64,000 bases of DNA from CADEDV01 sp964437415 (GCA_964437415.1 CAYTGN010000007.1:108851-172850), one strand, 5' to 3'. Shown: positions 33,494 through 41,402, numbered from the stretch's first letter. Numbers and translations are program-made. The notes: a model not told the origin generated them from the letters alone.

Positions 33494-35119
33494 TTAACTG
33501 TACATTTCCTCCTTCAAATTCTTCACCCTCTCATCTTCAAGGTATTCATCAAAGGTCATCAGGCGGTCAATGATGCCTTTGGGTGTGAGTTCGATGATGC
33601 GGTTGGCAACAGTTTGCATGAAAGTATGGTCATGGCTGGTGAGCAACACAATACCTTTGTAGTCGGTACATTGTTCGTTGAAACTTTGGATACTTTCAAG
33701 ATCAAGGTGGTTGGTGGGCTGATCCAGTAAAATAACATTGGGGTTTTGCAGCATCATCCGGCTGAGCATACAACGAACCTTTTCTCCCCCGCTCAATACA
33801 TTTGTCTTCTTCAGCACATCATCGCCGCTGAACAACATTTTTCCTAAAAATCCTCTCAGGAATGGTTCATCCACATCTTTCACATGATCGGGGACATATT
33901 GCCGCAACCAGTCCATCAGGTTGTCAGTGCCGGTGAAGTATTGGCTGTTTTCCTGTGGCAAATAAGCATGAGTAACAGTACTGCCCCATTCATAAGAACC
34001 ACTGTCGGCTATGGTTTCTGCCGTGATGATATTGAAGAAATTCGTCACCGCCAGCGGGTCACGACTCAGCAATGCGATCTTATCTCCCTTATTCACGGTG
34101 AAGGTCACATCACTGAACAAGACACGACCATCAACTGACTTCTTCAGTTTTTCAACGTTCAGTATCTGGTTGCCCACTTCTCTTAATGGCTGGAAGATGA
34201 TGCCGGGATATTTTCTATAGCTGGGTTCAATCTCTTCAATGGTCAGTTTCTCCAATGCTTTCTTTCTTGATGTGGCCTGCTTGCTTTTTGAGGCGTTGGC
34301 ACTGAAACGGGCAATGAAATCCAGCAAAGCCTGCCGCTTCTCTTCTGTTTTCTTATTCTTATCATTCACCTGGCGGGCCATCAGTTGGGATGATTCGTAC
34401 CAGAAAGTATAGTTGCCCGTAAATATCTTTATTTTCTGACGATCCACATCAGCAACGTGTGTACACACGGCATCCAAAAAGTGACGGTCGTGGCTCACCA
34501 CCAGGACGATGTTTTCATAATCAGCTAAGAAATTTTCTAACCAACTGATGGTTTCAATATCGAGACCGTTGGTAGGCTCATCCAGTAAAAGAATGTCAGG
34601 ATTGCCAAACAAAGCCTGCGCCAGCAACACACGAACTTTCAGATTAGAAGGAATATCTTTCATCAAGGACTGATGATATTCTTCACCCACACCTAATTCA
34701 CCAAGCAAAACGGCTGCATCACTGTCCGCAGTATAGCCGCCCATTTCACCAAATTCGCCTTCCAGTTCAGCCGCTTTCATTCCATCCTCTTCTGTAAAAT
34801 CAGCCAGTGCATAGATCGCCTCTCTTTCTTTGGCAACAGCCCATAGTTTGGTATGACCCATCATCACCGTGTTCAAAACCGTTTCTTCATCAAACTGGAA
34901 CTGGTTTTGTTTCAGCACCGCCATCCTTTCACCGGGAGTGATGTCCACCGTTCCTTTGTTGGGCTCAATTTCGCCGCTGAGTATTTTCAAAAAAGTACTC
35001 TTACCGGCGCCGTTGGCCCCAATCACACCATAGCAATTGCCTTTGGTGAAATTGAGGTTCACTTCTTCAAACAACACTCTTTTGCCATAGGCCAGTTTCA
35101 GGTCTCTTACACTGATCAT
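33494..35119 (-). CDS. ABC-F family ATP-binding protein (YbiT-like) with degenerate second site
   Basis: This 541-residue soluble protein has two ABC ATPase domains joined by a charged linker (about residues 245-300) and no membrane part, so it belongs to ABC-F, whose members act on ribosomes. Domain 1 has Walker A GANGAGKST (34-42) and Walker B LLLDEPTNGLD with E181, but its signature is replaced by PSNLKVR (157-163). Domain 2 keeps the signature LSGGE (442-446), but Walker A reads SRDPLAVT (352-359) and the catalytic glutamate is Q467 in LLDQPTNHLD. So only one composite ATP site looks complete. The pattern resembles YbiT-type members. Its own promoter box lies at 35185-35192. Confidence 0.93.
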   Translation of the reverse strand: MISVRDLKLAYGKRVLFEEVNLNFTKGNCYGVIGANGAGKSTFLKILSGEIEPNKGTVDITPGERMAVLKQNQFQFDEETVLNTVMMGHTKLWAVAKEREAIYALADFTEEDGMKAAELEGEFGEMGGYTADSDAAVLLGELGVGEEYHQSLMKDIPSNLKVRVLLAQALFGNPDILLLDEPTNGLDIETISWLENFLADYENIVLVVSHDRHFLDAVCTHVADVDRQKIKIFTGNYTFWYESSQLMARQVNDKNKKTEEKRQALLDFIARFSANASKSKQATSRKKALEKLTIEEIEPSYRKYPGIIFQPLREVGNQILNVEKLKKSVDGRVLFSDVTFTVNKGDKIALLSRDPLAVTNFFNIITAETIADSGSYEWGSTVTHAYLPQENSQYFTGTDNLMDWLRQYVPDHVKDVDEPFLRGFLGKMLFSGDDVLKKTNVLSGGEKVRCMLSRMMLQNPNVILLDQPTNHLDLESIQSFNEQCTDYKGIVLLTSHDHTFMQTVANRIIELTPKGIIDRLMTFDEYLEDERVKNLKEEMYS

Positions 35120-35184
35120 GTTAAATACGATTTACAAAGTATGAAGTACGAACTGCCTAAAACCGCAGGCCGTTTTTCGAGGCG

Positions 35185-35192
35185 CAAAGGTA
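35185..35192 (-). promoter_or_regulatory. Candidate -7 box of the ABC-F gene
   Basis: TACCTTTG on the minus strand matches TAnnTTTG, 65 bases upstream of the ATG at 35119. Confidence 0.55.
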
Positions 35193-35275
35193 AGACTTCA
35201 ATACGAGGTGAAGAAACCTGAAACGTCCTAATAATCTGGGTACTATACCGCTTTGTCCCGAACATCCGCTTTGAT

Positions 35276-35395
35276 TCAAAGAATTGCGAAAGGATGATCA
35301 AACATGTCATCATCACTTCCCCTATTCTTCTTGAACCAGGATTTTACCTTATCCCATAATTTTTCCAGTTCCAGTATTTCTATAAAGCTTTTCAT
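35276..35395 (-). CDS. Possible 39-residue microprotein
   Basis: This short ORF begins at an ATG at 35395 (MKSFIEILELEKLWD) and reads KVKSWFKKNRGSDDDMFDHPFAIL to a TGA. The first half is an amphipathic helix pattern with regular leucine and lysine spacing, and the second half is acidic then hydrophobic. It lies alone in the gap between the groL terminator and the ABC-F gene. I know no family for it. The balanced composition and clean start argue for a gene; the size argues for caution. Confidence 0.5.
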   Translation of the reverse strand: MKSFIEILELEKLWDKVKSWFKKNRGSDDDMFDHPFAIL

Positions 35396-35430
35396 AACAA
35401 ACTTTTTAGTGAACAGAAAAGGTTGAAATG

Positions 35431-35462
35431 AAAAACCCCGCCCCAGGTAAATGGTGGCGGGG
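35431..35462 (-). terminator. Rho-independent terminator of groESL
   Basis: CCCCGCC (35436-35442) pairs with GGCGGGG (35456-35462), with further CCA/TGG pairing inside. On the minus strand it is followed by five Ts. It lies 31 bases after the groL stop. Confidence 0.85.
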
Positions 35463-35492
35463 CCTTTATTCTCTGAAATTTCAGATGTTGTA

Positions 35493-37127
35493 TTAATATC
35501 CCATTCCGCCCATGTCAGGAGCGCCATGCGTATGCGGCTCTTCTTTCTTTGGTTTGTCGGCCACTACTGCTTCAGTGGTCAGCAACATTCCTGCGATAGA
35601 AGCGGCATTTTCCAACGCTACACGACTAACCTTGGTCGGGTCAATCACACCGGCTTTGAACAGGTTCTCATATTCTTCCGTTCTGGCATTGAAACCATAA
35701 TCGCCTTTTCCTTCTCTGATCTTCTGCACCACGATGGAACCATCAATACCTGCATTGGCAGTCAGGATGCGAACCGGCTCTTCCAGGGCACGGCGAACGA
35801 TGGCCATACCTGTTTGCTCATCGGCGATCTGGCCACGAACTTTTGCTTCGAGGCTTTCGATGGCACGGATATACGCCACACCACCACCCGGAACGATACC
35901 TTCTTCCACAGCAGCCCTTGTTGCATGCAGCGCATCATCCACACGGTCTTTCTTTTCCTTCATTTCCACTTCGGTAGCAGCACCAACATAAAGAACAGCT
36001 ACACCACCGCTTAACTTAGCCAAACGCTCCTGTAACTTTTCCCTGTCGTAATCAGAAGTTGTTGTTTCAATCTGTGCTTTGATCTGGTTCACACGGGCAG
36101 TGATATCTTCTTTCTTGCCTTTGCCACCAACAATGGTAGTATTGTCTTTATCAATGGTTACTGAAGTGGCTTGTCCGAGATAGCTCAGGTCAGCATTCTC
36201 CAGTTTGTAGCCCTGCTCTTCGCTGATCACAATACCTTTAGTGAGGATTGCAATGTCCTGCAGCATTTCTTTTCTGCGGTCGCCAAAGCCGGGAGCTTTT
36301 ACTGCAGCTACTTTCAAAGTGCCACGAAGTTTATTTACCACCAATGTAGCCAGTGCTTCACCTTCAAGGTCTTCAGCAATGATCAGCAGCGGACGGCCAC
36401 CTTGTGCCACTTTCTCCAGGATATGGAGAATATCTTTCATGTTGCTGATCTTTTTGTCGTAGATCAGAATGTAAGGGTTCTGCAGTTCAGCTTCCATCTT
36501 TTCGCTGTTGGTAACGAAATAAGGAGAGATATAACCACGGTCAAACTGCATACCTTCTACCACATCAACAGTAGTGTCAGTTCCTTTTGCTTCTTCCACG
36601 GTGATCACACCTTCTTTACCCACTTTGGTGAAAGCTTCAGCAATCAGCTTGCCGATTGTTTCATCATTGTTGGCAGAGATAGTAGCTACCTGCTGTATTT
36701 TTTTACTGTCGCTGCCTACAGTCTGGCTTTGAGCTTTCAGGCTTTCTACTACGAGGCTAACGGCCTTGTCAATACCTCTTTTCAGATCCATAGGATTGGC
36801 ACCGGCAGCTACCATTTTCAGACCTTCAGCAATAATGCTTTGGGCAAGTACAGTAGCAGTAGTGGTACCATCCCCGGCAAGGTCAGCAGTTTTTGAAGCT
36901 ACTTCTTTCACCATTTGGGCTCCCATGTTCTCAATGGGATCTTCCAGTTCAATTTCTTTTGCAACGGTCACACCATCTTTGGTTACTGAAGGTGCACCGA
37001 ATTTTTTCTCGATGACCACATTGCGGCCTTTTGGACCGAGGGTCACTTTCACAGCGTTGGCAAGTGTATCAACGCCTTTCTTCATTCTATTTCTTGCTTC
37101 AATGTCGAAGAAGATTTGTTTTGCCAT
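35493..37127 (-). CDS. groL: Chaperonin GroEL
   Basis: This 544-residue protein is the 60 kDa chaperonin that folds proteins inside a double-ring cage closed by GroES, using ATP. The order is standard: equatorial domain with TLGPKGRNVVIEK and the nucleotide-binding GDGTTTATVLAQ (about residues 86-97), intermediate and apical domains, then the returning equatorial domain with VEEGIVPGGGVAYIRA (about 408-423). The C-terminal tail is short and has a single GGMGY instead of the usual run of GGM repeats, preceded by a PHTHGAPD stretch. It follows groES by 77 bases and ends at a strong terminator. Confidence 0.98.
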   Translation of the reverse strand: MAKQIFFDIEARNRMKKGVDTLANAVKVTLGPKGRNVVIEKKFGAPSVTKDGVTVAKEIELEDPIENMGAQMVKEVASKTADLAGDGTTTATVLAQSIIAEGLKMVAAGANPMDLKRGIDKAVSLVVESLKAQSQTVGSDSKKIQQVATISANNDETIGKLIAEAFTKVGKEGVITVEEAKGTDTTVDVVEGMQFDRGYISPYFVTNSEKMEAELQNPYILIYDKKISNMKDILHILEKVAQGGRPLLIIAEDLEGEALATLVVNKLRGTLKVAAVKAPGFGDRRKEMLQDIAILTKGIVISEEQGYKLENADLSYLGQATSVTIDKDNTTIVGGKGKKEDITARVNQIKAQIETTTSDYDREKLQERLAKLSGGVAVLYVGAATEVEMKEKKDRVDDALHATRAAVEEGIVPGGGVAYIRAIESLEAKVRGQIADEQTGMAIVRRALEEPVRILTANAGIDGSIVVQKIREGKGDYGFNARTEEYENLFKAGVIDPTKVSRVALENAASIAGMLLTTEAVVADKPKKEEPHTHGAPDMGGMGY

Positions 37128-37204
37128 ATCAGACTAATTTAGATTTTTGATTTAAGATTTTTGATTTGCCTTCATTCAGAACTTTTCAAAATTTTATCCG
37201 GCCT

Positions 37205-37486
37205 TTATACTATTGCCAGGATGTCTGACTCTCTCATGATGAGGTAGTCTTCACCATCAATCTGGATCTCGGTTCCGGCATATTTGCCATACAGAACAGT
37301 GTCGCCTGTTTTAACCGTTACCGGTTCGTCTTTTTTTCCGGGGCCTGCTGCAATGACAGTGCCACGCTGGGGTTTTTCTTTTGCAGTATCAGGGATGATG
37401 ATGCCGCCGGCAGTCTTTTCTTCTGCTGCTGCCGATTTTACAATTACCCTGTCATGAAGCGGGGTAACGTTGACTTTCTTAGCCAT
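37205..37486 (-). CDS. groS: Co-chaperonin GroES
   Basis: This 93-residue protein is the lid of the GroEL chamber. It shows the family's start (VTPLHDRVIVKSA), the mobile loop with EEKTAGGIIIPDTAKEKPQRGTVIAAGPG (about residues 21-50) that docks onto GroEL, and the end DGEDYLIMRESDILAIV. Its length is typical. It is the first gene of the groESL operon. The upstream region lacks a CIRCE element but has a promoter-like TACCTTCG (37542-37549, minus strand) and several TGTCAG/TGACA motifs shared with the divergent nusB gene. Confidence 0.98.
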   Translation of the reverse strand: MAKKVNVTPLHDRVIVKSAAAEEKTAGGIIIPDTAKEKPQRGTVIAAGPGKKDEPVTVKTGDTVLYGKYAGTEIQIDGEDYLIMRESDILAIV

Positions 37487-37541
37487 AGTTTTATTGATTT
37501 TTGATTTTTTGAAATATTCTGCCCCTTGGAATTTGGGACGG

Positions 37542-37549
37542 CGAAGGTA
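37542..37549 (-). promoter_or_regulatory. Candidate -7 box of the groESL promoter
   Basis: TACCTTCG on the minus strand has one mismatch to TAnnTTTG, about 55 bases before the groS ATG. The divergent nusB has the same TTCG variant. Confidence 0.45.
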
Positions 37550-37570
37550 CAGGAAATACCATGCCGCCTG

Positions 37571-37729
37571 TTGACAAACGGAAAAAATTTCAGTTTGAAC
37601 ACTTTAAATGGCGAAATTCAGTGTCAGTAAAGACATTTTTTTCTGACATTATGCCAAATTTTCACAATACGGGTTCCCCATGTCAGAACGGGTTGCTTTG
37701 ATAACAATGAACTAACCCTTCTATGACAG
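37571..37729. promoter_or_regulatory. TGTCAG/TGACA motif array between groES and nusB
   Basis: Within 160 bases of the divergent intergenic region are TTGACA (37571), TGTCAG (37622), CTGACA (37643), TGTCAG (37681) and TGACAG (37724). TGTCAG at 37622 and CTGACA at 37643 form an inverted pair, and TGACATTATGCCA (37644-37656) is a near-palindrome of TGACA-N3-TGTCA form. No CIRCE sequence is present, and Bacteroidota generally lack a sigma-32. This may be a binding site for a stress regulator. Confidence 0.4.
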
Positions 37730-37749
37730 ACAGGTAGGTAATAAACTCC

Positions 37750-37757
37750 TATCTTCG
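37750..37757 (+). promoter_or_regulatory. Candidate -7 box of the nusB promoter
   Basis: TATCTTCG, one mismatch to TAnnTTTG, lies 23 bases before the ATG at 37781. Confidence 0.45.
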
Positions 37758-37780
37758 CAGCCTCAAACAGTTCTTAAAGA

Positions 37781-38707
37781 ATGATCAGCAGAAGAAATAT
37801 CCGGGTGAAAGTGATGCAGACCCTCTACACGATGGCCACCCTGGAAAAAGATGTGAAACCCGGAGAGCCCCGTAAAGTGCTGCAGGCCCATTTTGACCAA
37901 ACCCGTTCTCTCCTCATTTACCTGACCTGGTTTTTGACTGAGGTCACCCGGTATGCCGAAACAGATGCTCACAATAAAGCCAGCAAACACCTGCCAACGG
38001 CCCTGGACCTGAATGTGAACACCAAAATATCCGGCAATGAACTGCTGTGGAAAATGTTGGAAGATACAGTGCTAAAAGAACAGTTTGCAGCCGAAAAACC
38101 TGAACGTATCGCTGATAAAGAACTCATCCGGAAAATTTACCTCGAACTGGCGGAAACACCAGAGTACAAAGCCTACATTTCAAAGCCATTGCGGGAAAAA
38201 GCGGAAGAGAAAAAGATCATTGAGTTCATCCTGAATGATATGCTGCTGGCCAACGAAGCCTTTGTATCACATATTGAAGAAAATTTTTCCAACTGGGATG
38301 ATGACGGGGAAATGGTGGTGCAGTTATTGGCCGGTTATCTGGCAAAACCCGGTTCCTATAATTTTCGCCAGATGATGAGCCCGGACAAAGACCAGTTTGC
38401 CAAGGGACTGTTAGATGCGGTATTGGAAAAAGATGAACACCTCCAAAGTCTTATTATTCCCAAACTGAAGAACTGGGACCCGGACAGAATCGCCTTGCTG
38501 GATATGGTGCTGATGAAAATGGGACTGGCTGAGTTTCTCTATTTTGAAACCATTCCGCCAAAAGTGACCATTAACGAATACATTGACCTGGCCAAGGAAT
38601 ACAGCACTCAGCAAAGCGGTCAGTTTGTAAATGGCATTCTGGACAATATACATAAGGAACTGGTGCTGCAGGGCAAGATGCAGAAAGTGGATTATAAGAA
38701 GAGCTAA
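37781..38707 (+). CDS. nusB: Transcription antitermination factor NusB
   Basis: This 308-residue protein is the long form of NusB found in Bacteroidota. NusB binds the boxA RNA together with S10 (NusE) to keep RNA polymerase reading through rRNA operons. The start SRRNIRVKVMQTLY is the conserved first helix, and the helical C-terminal part (about residues 205-302) has NWDPDRIALLDMVLMKMGLAEFL and QSGQFVNGILDNI, typical of the family. The middle (about 60-200) is an extra helical region not in the 140-residue proteobacterial protein. It heads the cluster nusB, DUF1573, yajC, coaE, an order common in this phylum. Confidence 0.93.
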   Translation: MISRRNIRVKVMQTLYTMATLEKDVKPGEPRKVLQAHFDQTRSLLIYLTWFLTEVTRYAETDAHNKASKHLPTALDLNVNTKISGNELLWKMLEDTVLKEQFAAEKPERIADKELIRKIYLELAETPEYKAYISKPLREKAEEKKIIEFILNDMLLANEAFVSHIEENFSNWDDDGEMVVQLLAGYLAKPGSYNFRQMMSPDKDQFAKGLLDAVLEKDEHLQSLIIPKLKNWDPDRIALLDMVLMKMGLAEFLYFETIPPKVTINEYIDLAKEYSTQQSGQFVNGILDNIHKELVLQGKMQKVDYKKS

Positions 38708-38829
38708 GAGAAAAGGAGACAATAGTGTAAAAGAGCCGGAACAAATTGCATCAGAGAACCGGCACCCCACAATATTCAGAAAGCTGCTGTTAACCTGTTT
38801 TTCCACTTTTCTCTTTTAACCTCTTGGCT

Positions 38830-38837
38830 TACATTTG
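38830..38837 (+). promoter_or_regulatory. Candidate -7 box of the DUF1573 gene
   Basis: TACATTTG matches TAnnTTTG, 22 bases before the ATG at 38860. It marks 38860, not the upstream TTG at 38824, as the start. Confidence 0.55.
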
Positions 38838-38859
38838 CAACTCTCTAATAATAAAACTC

Positions 38860-39309
38860 ATGAAGAAATTTCTTTTTGTATTGATCGCAGCAACAAGCAT
38901 TGTTGCCTGCAAAACTGAAGAAAAAAAGGAAAAGGAAACACCTGTAATGGCCCCGGAGCAGGAACAGCCAACCCCTGCTGCAGAAGTAGCCGATGTCACC
39001 AGCATCCAGTGGATAGATTCCACCTATGTTGACCTTGGAAAAGCTAAGGAAGGAAAAGTGGTGGAAGTGAGATTTCGCTTTAAAAACACCGGTGACAAAC
39101 CTTTGGTGATTCAAAATGTCTCCGCCGGATGCGGATGTACCGTTCCTGAAAAGCCTGAAAAGCCCATTATGCCGGGTGAAGAAGATGTGATCAGGGCTGC
39201 ATTTGAAAGCAAAGGCCGCCCGGGTGAAAACAACAAATCGGTGTATGTGAAAGCAAACACCAACCCTGCTGACCATGAGTTAAAGTTCAGGGTGGAAGTA
39301 ACCAATTAA
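38860..39309 (+). CDS. DUF1573 lipoprotein
   Basis: This 149-residue protein has a lipoprotein signal peptide (lipobox SIVAC, cysteine about residue 17), then an acidic and proline-rich spacer (about 18-48) and an Ig-like DUF1573 domain (about 52-147). The domain shows EVRFRFKNTGDKPLVIQNVSAGCGCTVPE, the block that names the family. DUF1573 proteins are abundant in Bacteroidota and their function is unknown; the fold resembles the ASPM/SPD-2/Hydin domains. It stands between nusB and yajC and has its own promoter box. Confidence 0.93.
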   Translation: MKKFLFVLIAATSIVACKTEEKKEKETPVMAPEQEQPTPAAEVADVTSIQWIDSTYVDLGKAKEGKVVEVRFRFKNTGDKPLVIQNVSAGCGCTVPEKPEKPIMPGEEDVIRAAFESKGRPGENNKSVYVKANTNPADHELKFRVEVTN

Positions 39310-39350
39310 AGGCTCAAATAGCAATACAATTCTTATTTAAACAATCAATC

Positions 39351-39746
39351 ATGAAATCAATCTATTCTTATCTCTCCGTCATCATAGTAGCATTTTTGTT
39401 TTCCGGTTGTATGCCTCCCGGTGGAGAACAGGGTAAAGGCGGGCAATCCGGAATGGGAAATTTCCAGTTCATCTTTCTCGGCCTGATGATCCTTGTGTTC
39501 TGGCTATTTTTCATCCGTCCACAGGCCAAGAGGGCAAAAAATCAAAAGAAATTTATTGAAGACCTGCAAAAAGGTGACAAAATCGTTACCATTGCCGGTA
39601 TTCATGGCACCATCAGCAAAGTGAACGAGGACGGCACCCTGAATATCGAGATCAGTCCCGGTAGCTATATCAAAATTGAAAAATCTGCCATCAGCATGGA
39701 CTGGACAGCGGCGCTGAACAAACCGGCTGCAGCAGCAAAGAAATAA
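39351..39746 (+). CDS. yajC: Preprotein translocase accessory subunit YajC
   Basis: This 131-residue protein is YajC, a small partner of the SecDF-SecYEG export machinery. The core is a transmembrane helix (about residues 38-58) ending FFIRPQAKRAKNQKKFIEDLQKGDKIVTIAGIHGTISKV, the family's signature. It is longer than usual at the N-terminus: a first hydrophobic stretch (about 6-20) ends in a lipobox-like FSGC (cysteine about 21), followed by a glycine-rich linker. That extension looks like a lipoprotein signal peptide, which is unusual for YajC. The partner secDF is 3.4 kb downstream on the same strand. Confidence 0.93.
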   Translation: MKSIYSYLSVIIVAFLFSGCMPPGGEQGKGGQSGMGNFQFIFLGLMILVFWLFFIRPQAKRAKNQKKFIEDLQKGDKIVTIAGIHGTISKVNEDGTLNIEISPGSYIKIEKSAISMDWTAALNKPAAAAKK

Positions 39747-39761
39747 AAAATCAAATCAATT

Positions 39762-39807
39762 AAATTCCAGGTTCCAGGTCAGCATTTTTTCCGGGAACCT
39801 GGAATTT
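39762..39807 (+). terminator. Hairpin between yajC and coaE
   Basis: Perfect 14-base arms (39762-39775 and 39794-39807) flank an 18-base loop. It lies 14 bases before the coaE start and is followed by a short T-rich stretch, so it may end the yajC transcript or control coaE. Confidence 0.65.
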
Positions 39808-39820
39808 GTATTTTAGAATC

Positions 39821-40411
39821 ATGCTAAAAGTGGGTCTCACAGGCGGTATTGGCAGCGGCAAAAGCACCGTAGCAAAAGTGTTTGAAGCGTTGGGTATTCC
39901 TGTGTATTACGCCGATGACGAAACCAAACGCCTGATGAATGAAGATGCAGGGCTGAAAGAAAAGATCATAGAGCATTTCGGAAAAGAAAGCTATGTGAAC
40001 GGAGAACTGAACCGGGTCTATATATCTTCTATTGTTTTTAATGATAAGGGAAAACTGGAACTGCTCAACTCCCTCACCCACCCTGCCACCATCCACCATG
40101 CGGAGGAGTGGATGAAAAAACAAACTTCAGCTTATGCCATCAAAGAGGCTGCCCTCATCTTTGAAAGTGGTTCAGATAAACAGTTGGATAAAGTGATCGG
40201 TGTATATGCACCCGAAGAGCTCCGCATCGAAAGAGTAATGAAAAGAGATGGGGTCAGCCGTGAAGAAGTGCTGAAGCGGATTAGCCGTCAAATGAATGAA
40301 GATGAAAAAATGCAGCGATGCGATTTTGTGATCAGGAATGATGAACAGCAATTGCTGCTGCCGCAGGTGATGAAACTGCATGAAGAGTTGCTTTTTCTGC
40401 CCCCTCAGTAA
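39821..40411 (+). CDS. coaE: Dephospho-CoA kinase
   Basis: This 196-residue kinase phosphorylates dephospho-CoA in the last step of coenzyme A synthesis. The P-loop GLTGGIGSGKST is at about residues 5-16. Other family segments are VYYADDETKRLM (about 29-40), HPATIHHAEEW (about 88-98), ESGSDKQLDKVIGVYAPEELRIERVMKRDG (about 116-145) and the closing DFVIRND. The ATG at 39821 is used, since the frame's earlier TTG at 39806 lies inside the hairpin before it. It is the last gene of the nusB cluster. Confidence 0.96.
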   Translation: MLKVGLTGGIGSGKSTVAKVFEALGIPVYYADDETKRLMNEDAGLKEKIIEHFGKESYVNGELNRVYISSIVFNDKGKLELLNSLTHPATIHHAEEWMKKQTSAYAIKEAALIFESGSDKQLDKVIGVYAPEELRIERVMKRDGVSREEVLKRISRQMNEDEKMQRCDFVIRNDEQQLLLPQVMKLHEELLFLPPQ

Positions 40412-40595
40412 TCATTTATACATTTTTTTGTTATTTGGTGCGACTTCCACTGCTTCGGGGAATTAAACTTCATAAATATTGTATCTGCGCCTTGTTTCCT
40501 CTCTTCTTACAGGATTGCATACCCTAACAACATTTGCTGCATCGTATGAAGTGATAATCCTCCCCTTTTGGCATCTATAGCCATTACACTGGTAT

Positions 40596-40829
40596 TTACA
40601 ACTGATCAACTTCCTTCAGAAATGTTTTTCTGTCAACTTTGAGATAAGACAGGAACTGGTTGATAATACGAGGAGGAACAGGATCAATGTGGGTTTGAAG
40701 CGGAATGGAGCGGTTCAAATCATTTCTGCACCACATCTCATGGCCGCCTTTAATACGTATAGGTTTACACCCTTGACTGTCCAGCCATTTTCGAAATAAC
40801 CGTAAAGAAATATTTTTAAAATTTGCCAT
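40596..40829 (-). CDS. HicA-like mRNA interferase toxin
   Basis: This 77-residue protein resembles HicA toxins, small double-stranded-RNA-binding-fold RNases that cut messages. It has the family's helix (SLRLFRKWLDSQGCKPI) followed by IKGGHEMWCRND, where the histidine of the G-(S/G)-H motif is the expected catalytic residue, and the closing helix PRIINQFLSYLKVDRKTFLKEV. Its ATG overlaps the upstream gene's TGA by one base (TGATG), the usual sign of toxin-antitoxin coupling. The order is antitoxin first. The family call is by motif and context. Confidence 0.8.
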   Translation of the reverse strand: MANFKNISLRLFRKWLDSQGCKPIRIKGGHEMWCRNDLNRSIPLQTHIDPVPPRIINQFLSYLKVDRKTFLKEVDQL

Positions 40830-41227
40830 CAGGCATGAGCTGGAATATTAAACGACAACTGCGATGCCCTGTACTCCTTGTTATCAATTATATCCCGCAA
40901 CTGGTCGTTTATACTAATCTGGTCGCTAATAGTTGGCGCTATAAAGTTCTTTTTGGCTTTACGAACTTTCCAACCTAATCTTTTCAGTTCTGAAAATAAG
41001 GTCTTTTTGTGAACCGTATATGTTAGAAATTCGCTCAGTACTGTTTTCAGTGATACTTCGGCTTCCTCAATGGAATAACCATATCCAATCAGATCAAGGG
41101 ATGGAATAAAAGCATAAGAGATTTTATCCTCTTCAAAAAAAAGAACAGGAACATTTACAGTCACCTTTTTCCTGGAATTGCTATCCGACCAGCTTCCTTG
41201 TACTCCTCCGCGAATAACTTTTGACAT
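40829..41227 (-). CDS. HicB-like antitoxin
   Basis: This 132-residue protein is the likely antitoxin of the HicA-like toxin directly downstream. The first part has a partly degraded HicB-type RNase-H-like fold: VTVNVPVLFFEEDKISYAFIPSLDLIGYGYSIEEAEVSLKTVLSEFL matches the pattern of strands ending in a P-(S/D)-L--GYG turn and a following helix. It is preceded by KVIRGGVQGSWSDSNSRKK, a basic segment that may contact nucleic acid. No obvious ribbon-helix-helix or HTH domain was found at the C-terminus (about residues 70-132), which is lysine-rich, so operator binding is unclear. Confidence 0.7.
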   Translation of the reverse strand: MSKVIRGGVQGSWSDSNSRKKVTVNVPVLFFEEDKISYAFIPSLDLIGYGYSIEEAEVSLKTVLSEFLTYTVHKKTLFSELKRLGWKVRKAKKNFIAPTISDQISINDQLRDIIDNKEYRASQLSFNIPAHA

Positions 41228-41402
41228 ACTGATTACAAACTTATTACAGTTGTGTGTTGGAGAAACAGCAAGTTAGTCACATGCTGCCGAACCTCCAAAT
41301 ATTAACATCGAAACTATGCAACATGCTGCTTCTCTTGCTCAAAAATATTTTTTTGGCCAACTAGCAGGCTTCGATCAGGCTCTTTTAAACCCCGGGAAAA
41401 AA

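Noticed and set aside
36171..36896. Plus-strand open frame of 241 codons opposite groL
   Set aside because: It is phenylalanine-rich and antisense to conserved GroEL sequence, a common artefact.
37487..37780. CIRCE element or sigma-32 promoter before groES
   Set aside because: The TTAGCACTC-N9-GAGTGCTAA inverted repeat is not present, and no E. coli-type heat-shock promoter is visible.
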